NCBI GenBank assembly: GCA_029857975.1
Contig: JAOUFX010000009.1
Location: forward strand, 1 to 17,302
DNA: 17,302 bases
Reading direction: 5' to 3'
From: Deltaproteobacteria bacterium
GTDB lineage: Bacteria; Desulfobacterota; SM23-61
The translations under genes were made by a program, and so were the position numbers. Below, piece after piece: positions 8,328-14,341 of this stretch (position 1 is the first letter of the stretch; each line of letters starts with the position of its first letter). Below the pieces are notes generated by a model. That model was not told where the DNA came from. It saw only the letters and a program-made list of their open reading frames with translations, and searched no databases.

Positions 8328-8380
8328 GTGTGAGTGTCAGTGGGGGTAAAAAATCTAACCACTGATACTTACACTCACAC
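8328..8380 (+). terminator. Hairpin directly after gatB, possible transcription end
   Basis: The arm GTGTGAGTGTCAGTGG (8328-8343) is fully complementary to CCACTG (8359-8364) plus ACACTCACAC (8371-8380), with ATACTT as a 6-nt bulge. It starts six bases after the gatB stop. The 3' arm is part of the hexamer array at 8365-8412. No T-run follows, so intrinsic termination is uncertain; it may instead protect the mRNA 3' end. Confidence 0.4.
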
Positions 8381-8412
8381 TCATACTGACACTCATACTG
8401 ACACTCACACTC
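8365..8412. repeat. Hexamer tandem array (ACACTC/ATACTG units)
   Basis: Eight consecutive 6-bp units of the pattern A-Y-A-C-T-N: ATACTT, then ACACTC, ACACTC, ATACTG, ACACTC, ATACTG, ACACTC, ACACTC. Within this, the 12-mer ACACTCATACTG is directly repeated (8377-8400). The array lies 14 bases before the TTG start of the MFS gene, so it occupies that gene's expected control region. A change in unit number would alter spacing upstream of the gene. Confidence 0.8.
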
Positions 8413-8426
8413 ATTAGGCACTTACT

Positions 8427-9674
8427 TTGTCTCTTTTCCCTCAGCGCTGGCTCATCCTGATCATTCTCAATGCGGTCTATTTCTTCGTTTATTTCCATCG
8501 CGTTTCCACCGCCGTCTTGGCCCCGTATTTAACGGAAGCTTTTGCCGCCACGGCCACAAGTCTGGGAGGGATGTCCTCCGCTTATTTTTATCCCTATGCC
8601 TTAAGCCAGCCCGTGGTTGGCATCCTTACGGATCGTTTTGGCGCCAGAAAAGTCATTACTTTTTCCACCTTTATCGGATTCTTGGGAGCTTTCCTTTTCG
8701 GCTTAGCCCCCAATCTTCTCGGGGCGTCCTTTGCCCGGGCCTTGATCGGTTTTGGAGCTGCGGGAGTTTTTGTTCCGGCCTTGAAAGTGCTTCTCCCCTG
8801 GTTTGGAGCGAGAGCTTTCGCCCGAATGAGCGCGCTTCTCCTGGCGGTGGGCAATATGGGAGCGATTGCGGCTTCTACACCCTATGCCTGGTTTGTTCAG
8901 CAAGTTGGCTGGCGAACTTCTTTCTTTTTTATTGCTGCTTTTTCTCTTCTCTTAGCCGTCCTCTCCCGGACTTACCTCCGGAACATTCCCCCCGGTTACG
9001 CCCCGGAACCCGAAGAAAGAAATTACCAGGATTCCTCAAGTAAACAAGGTTTGGTCGATCTCATGAAAACTCCCTTCTTCTGGATCATAACTGCCCTCTT
9101 TTTTACTTTCGGTAGTCCCTTCAGTACCTTTCAAGGATTATGGGGTTATCCCTTTTTGATGGACGTTTTTGGTTATGAAAAACTTCAGGCCAGCAATCTC
9201 ATTATGATCATCGCTGTCGGAGTCATCCTGGGCGGCCCGGTTTTAGGATACCTAACCGATAAAACCTTCGCCGGGGCCAAACGTCCCCTGCTTTCCGTTA
9301 TGATTATGGTTCAGGTTTTTAATTGGTTCTGCCTTGTCTTCCTGGGTCCATCACTGGGAACGATTTTTCTTGGCTTCATCTTCTTCATTATGGGGATGAC
9401 TTTGGCGGGGACTCTCTCTTTGGTCTGGTCGATCGTCCGTGAAGAATCTCCTCCGGAGAGGTTGGGTACGGTCATGGGTTTACTCAATCCGGCCCCCTTT
9501 CTGGGGGCGGCCATTTTCCAGCCACTCGCCGGTTATTTGATGGATCGGGTAGGCAAGAGTGGCGGTATTTTCCCCTTTGAAGCTTACCAACATGCCTTTG
9601 GCCTATGCCTTTCTTCACTCTCCATCTCGCTGGTTATCTCCCTTTTTTTAATCCGGAGGAGGAAAAGAGGTTAG
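8427..9674 (+). CDS. MFS transporter (12 TM segments), substrate unknown
   Basis: 415 residues, the usual size for a 12-helix major facilitator. The best start is TTG at 8427; the only upstream signal is a weak AGG, and no in-frame ATG gives a complete first helix. TM1 (about 8-28) is followed by the classic motif A in the loop after TM2 (GILTDRFGARKV, residues 65-76). A polar central loop (about 181-212) separates the halves, and the second half has a related GYLTDKTFAGAKRP at 274-287. The tail is basic (RRRKRG). The overall pattern resembles anion/organic-acid or NarK-like importers, but the substrate cannot be read from sequence. The secreted TPR protein gene starts 7 nt after the stop, so the two are likely co-expressed. 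The upstream repeat/hairpin zone may restrain read-through from gatB. Confidence 0.88.
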   Translation: MSLFPQRWLILIILNAVYFFVYFHRVSTAVLAPYLTEAFAATATSLGGMSSAYFYPYALSQPVVGILTDRFGARKVITFSTFIGFLGAFLFGLAPNLLGASFARALIGFGAAGVFVPALKVLLPWFGARAFARMSALLLAVGNMGAIAASTPYAWFVQQVGWRTSFFFIAAFSLLLAVLSRTYLRNIPPGYAPEPEERNYQDSSSKQGLVDLMKTPFFWIITALFFTFGSPFSTFQGLWGYPFLMDVFGYEKLQASNLIMIIAVGVILGGPVLGYLTDKTFAGAKRPLLSVMIMVQVFNWFCLVFLGPSLGTIFLGFIFFIMGMTLAGTLSLVWSIVREESPPERLGTVMGLLNPAPFLGAAIFQPLAGYLMDRVGKSGGIFPFEAYQHAFGLCLSSLSISLVISLFLIRRRKRG

Positions 9675-9681
9675 AGAACGA

Positions 9682-10863
9682 ATGCGACGTTTTTCTTCTA
9701 TGGAATTTTTCATCTTTTCTCTATTCATATTCATCTCTTTTTGCCTCCCCTGCCCCCACTTATCGGTGGCCTCTCCGAGGGAGCGAATTAAAACATTTCT
9801 CCAGCGGGGGATAGAAAAAGGCCTCCATTTGGAAGAAAAGGCCGCGGGAGCCGAGCTGATGAAGGCCATTGAACTGGACCGGGAGAATCCGATTGGGTAT
9901 GCCTGCTTGGCCATGGCTCATCTTTTCTTCTACGAGACCGGCTTTGAGGAGAAGGAGAAAAAGAAAAAAGAAGCGCTTTTATTACGGGCAGTAGAGGATG
10001 CCCAAGTCCGGGCCGAGAAAAGGATTGAGACCGATCCCCAAGATGCTGAGGCCTACCTTTCCCTGGCCATAGCGAAGATGGTCAAAAACCGCTGGGAAAT
10101 CATTCGCAAGAATTATTTCCGGGCCTTACGTGAAGCGCAAAACGTCTGGGAATATCTGGAGAAGACTCGGGAACTAGACCCGGGAAATTATGACGTCTAT
10201 TACCCGATGGGCGTACTCCATTACCACCTGGCCCAGGTTTCCGGAGTGGCCCGCTGGATCACAACTTTATTTATTACTGCCGGGGACCGCGAAAAAGGCC
10301 TAAAAGAATTTGAGCTGGCTTCCGCCAAGGGTTATCTTTTGAAGGATTTGGCCCGGGCTAATTTGGTATCGGCTTATTCCGGTTATGAAAAGCAACCGGC
10401 TCGCGCTCTGCCTCTGGCCAAACAGCTAAAAGAAAAATATCCCCAGAATTACAATTTTTCCTTTGCCCTGGCTAATGTCTTCTCGGACCTCGGCCAGGCA
10501 GAAGAAGCCTTATCATTAGCTGGAAAAATTGCCAACGGGATTGAGTCGGGAATTCCCCCCTACCGGCGCGAACTCTGGCCCCGCCACCAACAACTCTTGG
10601 GAAAAATATATTTTGACCAAGGAGATTATGATAAGGCCACGGATTACTTTCAACTGGCTCTTAAAGACACTGCAGCCTATAATGCTCGAGTAAGGGCACG
10701 GGCACTGGTTCGCCTGGGGATGATCCACGATATCCGTAAAGAAAGGAAAACGGCCGAGGAGTGTTACCAAAAGGCCCTGGAGATTGAGGGAGCTGAAGGT
10801 TTAGCCCAGCGCGAAGCTAAAGAATATCTGGACAACCCTTATAACCCCACCCAGCGGAAATGA
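9682..10863 (+). CDS. Secreted/periplasmic TPR protein
   Basis: 393 residues. A basic start (MRR) and hydrophobic stretch (FFIFSLFIFISF, residues 9-20) followed by a likely cleavage near LSVA-S (30/31) indicate a Sec signal peptide. Cysteines at 21 and 24 do not fit a lipobox. The mature part is helical with several TPR units, for example NYDVYYPMGVLHYHLA, NFSFALANVFSDLGQAEEAL, LGKIYFDQGDYDKATDYFQLAL and ALVRLGMIHDIRKERKTAEECYQKAL near the end. No enzymatic motif is seen. It starts 7 nt after the MFS gene, whose last codons carry a purine-rich ribosome-binding region, so the two probably form an operon. A role in the periplasm, for example presenting a substrate or assembling an envelope complex, is inference only. 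A Met at residue 7 is an alternative start that would keep the signal peptide. Confidence 0.85.
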   Translation: MRRFSSMEFFIFSLFIFISFCLPCPHLSVASPRERIKTFLQRGIEKGLHLEEKAAGAELMKAIELDRENPIGYACLAMAHLFFYETGFEEKEKKKKEALLLRAVEDAQVRAEKRIETDPQDAEAYLSLAIAKMVKNRWEIIRKNYFRALREAQNVWEYLEKTRELDPGNYDVYYPMGVLHYHLAQVSGVARWITTLFITAGDREKGLKEFELASAKGYLLKDLARANLVSAYSGYEKQPARALPLAKQLKEKYPQNYNFSFALANVFSDLGQAEEALSLAGKIANGIESGIPPYRRELWPRHQQLLGKIYFDQGDYDKATDYFQLALKDTAAYNARVRARALVRLGMIHDIRKERKTAEECYQKALEIEGAEGLAQREAKEYLDNPYNPTQRK

Positions 10864-10928
10864 AAATGGATTTTTTAAAGAACGTCATAAATAAGGCAGT
10901 ATATTTCAGTCTCGTTTTTAAGTAAATA

Positions 10929-11028
10929 ATACAAACGAAATAAATCATTTTACCCCCCACCCCTCCCTCCCCCTCAAGGGGGAAGGGTTAGGGTGGGGGT
11001 AATGTAACTTCATTTAAGACGTTTGTAT
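10929..11028. repeat. 100-bp inverted-repeat element containing palindromic repeat copy B
   Basis: The boundaries are perfect 9-bp inverted repeats, ATACAAACG (10929-10937) and CGTTTGTAT (11020-11028). Inside, partly matched A/T-rich arms lead to TTACCCCC...ACCC (from 10950) facing GGGTGGGGGTAA (10991-11002), with a centre near 10976. It is therefore one nearly continuous foldback with no coding capacity. The core 10951-11002 is of the same style as copies at 655-707 and 13101-13148. It lies between the secreted TPR gene and the ridA-like gene. It could be a miniature mobile element or a bidirectional RNA hairpin. The rest of 10864-11090 shows nothing recognised. Confidence 0.7.
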
Positions 11029-11090
11029 GAGTGCGTGTCTCATTTCGTCAAGAATCAATTTTTAACAATCTATGATAAGGAGGGATAGGC

Positions 11091-11489
11091 ATGAAAAAAG
11101 ATAGTATTCCTTTTGGCCGAACCATGGGATTCAAGGTGGCCTTCTGCAATGCTCTGGCCATTGACCTCTCCCCAGCCAAACGAATGATCTGGGTTTCCGG
11201 CCAGATCGCCTTTGACGAACAAGAACGGTTGGTAGGAAAGGGAGACATAAGGGTTCAAACCGAACAGGTCTTAAAAAATATTCAAAGGGCTTTAACGAAG
11301 CTTGGAGGAACCATGGATGATGTGGTTCAGGTAACGGTGTTCGTGAAAGATATGAGCGGTTTGAAAGATATCCACGATATGCGCCTAAAGTATTTCCAGG
11401 AACCTTATCCGACCAGTACTCTGGTGGCAGTTAATGGATTTGTCCATCCGGACGCTCTGATTGAAATTAACGCCGTCGCCGTCATTTAA
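11091..11489 (+). CDS. RidA/YjgF/UK114-superfamily protein lacking the catalytic arginine
   Basis: 132 residues, full length for the Rid fold. ATG at 11091 has an excellent AGGAGG upstream. Conserved parts are the early beta strands with IWVSGQIAFD at 33-42, the helix EQVLKNIQRALTKLGGTMDDVVQVTVFVKD at 58-87 (two parts), and LIEINAVAVI at the C-terminus. Archetypal RidA deaminates 2-aminoacrylate and related enamines/imines and needs an Arg in a P-A-R-S-type motif. Here the corresponding stretch is EPYPTSTLVAVNG, with Thr108 at that place, so this belongs with the Arg-less Rid subfamilies, whose activities are mostly unknown. The gene is convergent with the PLP-dependent decarboxylase gene. 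Imine/enamine intermediates of PLP chemistry are a plausible but unproven link. It appears monocistronic. Confidence 0.88.
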   Translation: MKKDSIPFGRTMGFKVAFCNALAIDLSPAKRMIWVSGQIAFDEQERLVGKGDIRVQTEQVLKNIQRALTKLGGTMDDVVQVTVFVKDMSGLKDIHDMRLKYFQEPYPTSTLVAVNGFVHPDALIEINAVAVI

Positions 11490-11580
11490 GCAGATCGAAT
11501 GCCCTTTAACGGATCACCTATTAACATTCTCCCTCACCCTCCCCCTTTCTTTTTTAAGGTCGAGAAGACTTGTTCATTTT

Positions 11581-11625
11581 CCTCCCGGCCAGTGCCGAAT
11601 CGGATCCTGTCTATTGGCCGGGAGG
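11581..11625. terminator. Stem-loop between convergent genes
   Basis: A perfect 11-bp inverted repeat: CCTCCCGGCCA (11581-11591) and TGGCCGGGAGG (11615-11625), loop 23 nt. It sits between the stop of the ridA-like gene and the stop of the decarboxylase gene, where a bidirectional transcription end would be expected. It lacks a T-run on either side. The neighbouring 11530-11549 (CCCTCACCCTCCCCCT) looks like a single arm of the GC-rich palindromic repeat. Confidence 0.45.
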
Positions 11626-11634
11626 TTGAGCCCT

Positions 11635-13074
11635 TTACCGCTCCAGCTCTTCCGCTGTCCCCTGAATGAGCTGCCAGGCTCGACGAACGTGGCGTTCCTC
11701 CGTATGGGTCTGCCCGACGCAGAATCGCAGCGTATATTTATCGTTCAGCTTGGTATGGGTTAAATATAGCCGGCCACTTCGATTTACCTGCTCCAACAAT
11801 TGTTGATTGATGCCTTCTCCTCCTACATGCCGGAAGCAAACCAGATTGAAGGGGGGCAGCACGGCCAGTTCGAAGCGATGGTCATCTTGGACCCATCGGG
11901 TGAATTTTTGAGCCAATTCCACATGGCGTCGAATGTGGTAGCGTAAACCTTCCACCCCGTAGTGACGGATGACGAACCACAGCTTCAAAGAGCGGAAACG
12001 TCTACCCAGCGAGATTTGCCAGTCTCGATAGTCGATGACCGCGCCCGACTCCGTGGCTTGGTTGCGCAGGTACTCGGGAAGCACACTCAGCGTGTTGATT
12101 AAAACTGCCCGGTCCCCTACATAAAAGCAATCGCAATCGAAATTGGTAAACAGCCACTTGTGCGGATTAAAACAGTAACTATCCGCAAATTCTATTCCGG
12201 CATGGATGTACCGATATTCGGGACAGATGGCGGCGGAACCGATCATGGCGGCATCCACGTGAAGCCAAAGGCCTTCCCGGCGGCAGATCTGACCAATCTC
12301 CGGTAGCGGATCTATGGCGTTCGAGGAGGTGGTGCCAAGAGTCGCGCATACAAAACAGGGGATCAGACCGGAACGACGATCTTGCTCGATCTTTTCAGCC
12401 AGGTTATCCGGCCGCAGGGCAAAGCGTTCATCCACCTCGATCAGTCGGAGATTCTGCTGGCCCATCCCGGCAATCTTAACTGCTTTCTCGATGGAAGAAT
12501 GGGTCTGGGTTGAGGCATAGGTAACCAGACGCCCATCACAGCCACGTTGGTTGCTCATAAAGTTGGTCGCGCGCTCGCGCGCTGCCAGAAGAGCACAAAG
12601 AGAGGCGCTGGAAGCGCTATCCTGAATTACCCCGCCCCCCTTCCCGTCCGATTTGAATTTTGCCGGCATGCCCATCATATCCGCCAGCCAATCCAGAATA
12701 TGCGTTTCCAGCTCTGTGCAGGCCGGACTTGTTGCCCACAGCATTCCCTGGACTCCAAGACCTGCGGAAAGTAATTCCCCTAATATGGAGGGCCCCGAAG
12801 TGTTGGCGGGAAAGAAAGCAAAGAAATTGGGTGACTGCCAATGGGTGATTCCAGGAAGGATGATCGCGTCCATATCCCTGAGAATTGCCGCAAAGGCTTC
12901 TCCCCGGAGAGGCGGCTCGGCAGGAAGCGAAGCTCGTATTTCTCCTGGCTGTACCTGGGACATTACCGGGAGGGACTCAAGGCGTTGATAGTAATCGGCA
13001 ATCCAGTCTACTACCTCTCGTCCATAACGCCGGAACTCTTCAGGGGTCATGTGCAAGCTATTTTGGTTTGGCAT
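11635..13074 (-). CDS. Group II PLP-dependent amino-acid decarboxylase (aromatic-L-amino-acid/tyrosine decarboxylase type)
   Basis: 479 residues, the length of AADC/TyDC homodimer subunits. Fold-type I PLP enzyme: the cofactor Schiff-base lysine is Lys306 in FNPHKWLFTNFDCD. His192 (STQTHSSIEKA) stacks on the PLP ring, and Asp274 (LHVDAAMIG) contacts the pyridine nitrogen. The family block DWQISLGRRFRSLKLWFV lies at 351-368. The mobile-loop tyrosine typical of true decarboxylases (versus Phe in aldehyde synthases) appears as Tyr335 in LPEYLRNQ, which supports plain decarboxylation. Substrates in the family are L-DOPA, Tyr, Trp, Phe; exact specificity cannot be called. The common LHVDAAYAG motif reads LHVDAAMIG here. 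ATG at 13074; GGAGGGA is about 11 nt upstream, and Met9 (13050) is an alternative. It is the last gene downstream of DUF2148 and ABM genes, separated from ABM by 102 nt that carry palindromic copy C. Confidence 0.9.
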   Translation of the reverse strand: MPNQNSLHMTPEEFRRYGREVVDWIADYYQRLESLPVMSQVQPGEIRASLPAEPPLRGEAFAAILRDMDAIILPGITHWQSPNFFAFFPANTSGPSILGELLSAGLGVQGMLWATSPACTELETHILDWLADMMGMPAKFKSDGKGGGVIQDSASSASLCALLAARERATNFMSNQRGCDGRLVTYASTQTHSSIEKAVKIAGMGQQNLRLIEVDERFALRPDNLAEKIEQDRRSGLIPCFVCATLGTTSSNAIDPLPEIGQICRREGLWLHVDAAMIGSAAICPEYRYIHAGIEFADSYCFNPHKWLFTNFDCDCFYVGDRAVLINTLSVLPEYLRNQATESGAVIDYRDWQISLGRRFRSLKLWFVIRHYGVEGLRYHIRRHVELAQKFTRWVQDDHRFELAVLPPFNLVCFRHVGGEGINQQLLEQVNRSGRLYLTHTKLNDKYTLRFCVGQTHTEERHVRRAWQLIQGTAEELER

Positions 13075-13100
13075 TTTTTCCGTTCCCTCCGAAAAAATAT

Positions 13101-13148
13101 CCTCTCCCCTATTTTTTCCCTCTTGCAGAAGAGGGAAAGGGGGAGAGG
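13101..13148. repeat. GC-rich palindromic intergenic repeat, copy C
   Basis: The arm CCTCTCCCC...TTTCCCTCTT (13101-13124) faces GAAGAGGGAAAGGGGGAGAGG, split around TGCA at the centre (arm ends at 13148). It lies in the 102-bp gap between the ABM gene and the decarboxylase gene, so it would form a strong hairpin within their shared transcript. Same type as 655-707 and 10951-11002. Confidence 0.7.
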
Positions 13149-13176
13149 TCGATAGAAAAGAAGGAGGGTCAGCTAT

Positions 13177-13488
13177 CTAACGCCACTCGGCATCTGTCGG
13201 GTGAAAATTCGTCGTTGAGTGCCGCACGACCTCCCGATCCAGGCCGTGCTCCGTGAACTTCGCCCACTCGGCGAAGTGCGGCATCTTCCGGTGGGCCAGC
13301 CGCGCCGCCTCGTCCTTGTAGACCTCGTAGAAGAAGAACTTCAGCGGGTCATCGCTGTCGCGCAGCACGTCAAAGCGCATGCATCCCGGCTCATCCGCCA
13401 CCGAGTGCACCGCATCGTGCTTTATGACCTTTAGAAACTCGTCGAGCGCCGACGGTTTGATGTGAACTTCAATCAGCATGCAGATCAT
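13177..13488 (-). CDS. ABM/YgiN-type (putative quinol) monooxygenase-fold protein
   Basis: 103 residues, the expected length of a single antibiotic-biosynthesis-monooxygenase (ABM) domain, a dimeric ferredoxin-like alpha/beta barrel. Visible family pattern: a first strand MLIEVHIKPSALDEFLKVI, then VADEPGCMRFDVLRDSDDPLKFFFYEVYKDEAARLAHR in two parts (strand-strand-helix), and HFAEWAKF. These cofactor-less small proteins include quinol monooxygenases and LsrG-like isomerases; several are also just detoxification enzymes, so the reaction is not predictable. ATG at 13488 follows GGGAGAG by six bases. It starts 27 nt after the DUF2148 gene and is probably in its operon. The coding sequence is strikingly GC-rich (a sampled 60-base line is about 72% GC, against about 35% for a line in the next gene), which suggests separate origin. 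Confidence 0.82.
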   Translation of the reverse strand: MICMLIEVHIKPSALDEFLKVIKHDAVHSVADEPGCMRFDVLRDSDDPLKFFFYEVYKDEAARLAHRKMPHFAEWAKFTEHGLDREVVRHSTTNFHPTDAEWR

Positions 13489-13515
13489 GGCAATCTCTCC
13501 CTTGATGGTGGTGGG

Positions 13516-14079
13516 TTATCTACTTGCTCGATCAAAATATGGATTCTTCCCTTTAGCCGACAGAGGAATTCCCATTATTATGCTCGCTGCGGGCATGTAA
13601 TTCAGCCGCCTGGCTGCCGCGCCTATTCTATAGAAAATGCGGTTATCTACATTGAGGATGCTCGCTGTCTTTACCGCTGAACATACTGCGATCCCAAGAT
13701 CTAACGCCTTGAAAATACAGGTTGGCCCTTGAAAGTCCTGTCCAAGTTTTTTCTCAACTTTATCAAACTCATCACAAGATTTATAACCGCATGCTCCACA
13801 GTTCGTTATATATCTTTTCGTCCCCCTGACCCCAATGAGAACTATAACATCCGAGCCCCTCACTTCTTTGGCCTGTTGGCTCCAACGCTCCATGTTTCGC
13901 TCAACCGCTATTTTCTCCATATCCGTAGCCAGAGCTTCCGCCTCTGCCCCATAGACAACCGCCGTTAGTATATCGTCTACTCCTCCACTCTTGGGAGCCG
14001 TCCTGGCTGAAACAACCATGAGGTTGGCTGTATCCATGACCCCTTGTCGTTCTTGCTCTTGGCCATCAATAATCGGCAT
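13516..14079 (-). CDS. DUF2148 ferredoxin-domain protein
   Basis: 187 residues, standard for DUF2148 (COG4739-type) proteins. The hallmark cysteine cluster is present: Cys94, Cys97 and Cys102 in ITNCGACGYKSCDEF, and Cys121 in GPTCIFKALDLGIAV, which probably hold an iron-sulfur cluster. Cys133 (AVCSAVKTAS) is an additional cysteine. An N-terminal part with NLMVVSARTAPKSGGVDDI resembles nitroreductase-like proteins, with which this family shares its RTAPKSxG pattern. The family's reaction is unknown; it is found mainly in anaerobes. ATG at 14079 follows AGAGGG with a 7-nt gap. It is the first gene after the strong promoter/operator at 14115-14156 and leads ABM and the decarboxylase. No membrane segment or export signal is seen. 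Confidence 0.88.
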   Translation of the reverse strand: MPIIDGQEQERQGVMDTANLMVVSARTAPKSGGVDDILTAVVYGAEAEALATDMEKIAVERNMERWSQQAKEVRGSDVIVLIGVRGTKRYITNCGACGYKSCDEFDKVEKKLGQDFQGPTCIFKALDLGIAVCSAVKTASILNVDNRIFYRIGAAARRLNYMPAASIIMGIPLSAKGKNPYFDRASR

Positions 14080-14114
14080 TGTTTAACCCTCTTTTCATGT
14101 AATAGGAATTCGCC

Positions 14115-14156
14115 TCACAGTACTGTGAATATACCGGGAAGAAAAGCATGTGTCAA
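14115..14156 (-). promoter_or_regulatory. Strong promoter with overlapping palindromic operator, upstream of the DUF2148 gene
   Basis: The minus strand carries TTGACA (14156-14151), an exact 17-nt spacer, then TATATT (14133-14128), close to the ideal sigma70 promoter. Directly overlapping the end of the -10 is a perfect 14-bp palindrome, TCACAGTACTGTGA (14128-14115), which also covers the predicted start site near 14121. A repressor bound there would block transcription. The start codon is 36 nt beyond the palindrome. The half-sites TCACA...TGTGA are in reverse order to the CRP consensus, and no regulator gene lies in the window. Confidence 0.75.
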
Positions 14157-14246
14157 GGCAGTTTGAACACTTGCCCCCCTTCACTTTTCAATGGGTTGAT
14201 GAATTTACTCTGATTAACGGAGCCCGGACCCGGCGGGGAGATGCTG

Positions 14247-14280
14247 CGCTGTGTCCTCTGGGGTGAATCGCCTTTTTTAG
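14247..14280 (-). repeat. 34-bp dispersed repeat, copy 2
   Basis: Read on the minus strand from 14280, it starts CTAAAAAAGGCGATTCACC and continues CCAGAGGACACAGCG. It matches 29 of 34 positions of the plus-strand copy at 1929-1962. It lies downstream of the DUF6282 gene in the 14080-14341 gap. Besides this repeat and the promoter/operator, I see no gene or terminator in that gap. Confidence 0.6.
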
Positions 14281-14341
14281 ATGCTGTGGATTTTACTCTG
14301 GTTTTCCCTTTTTGGCTTGGAAACAATCGCCAATCTAAATA

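Noticed and set aside
8365..8412. Possible CRISPR-like repeat
   Set aside because: The period is 6 bp with no spacers, and no cas genes are present.
8149..8421. Minus-strand frame encoding a Cys-Glu-Cys-Gln-Tyr repeat peptide
   Set aside because: The repeat is the translation of the hexamer DNA array, and the rest is antisense to gatB.
12314..12848. Several plus-strand frames within the decarboxylase gene
   Set aside because: Antisense shadows of a gene with complete PLP-enzyme motifs.
14115..14128. CRP/FNR-type site
   Set aside because: CRP sites are TGTGA-N6-TCACA; here the half-sites are in the opposite order with a 4-bp gap, and it does not fit TTGAT-N4-ATCAA.
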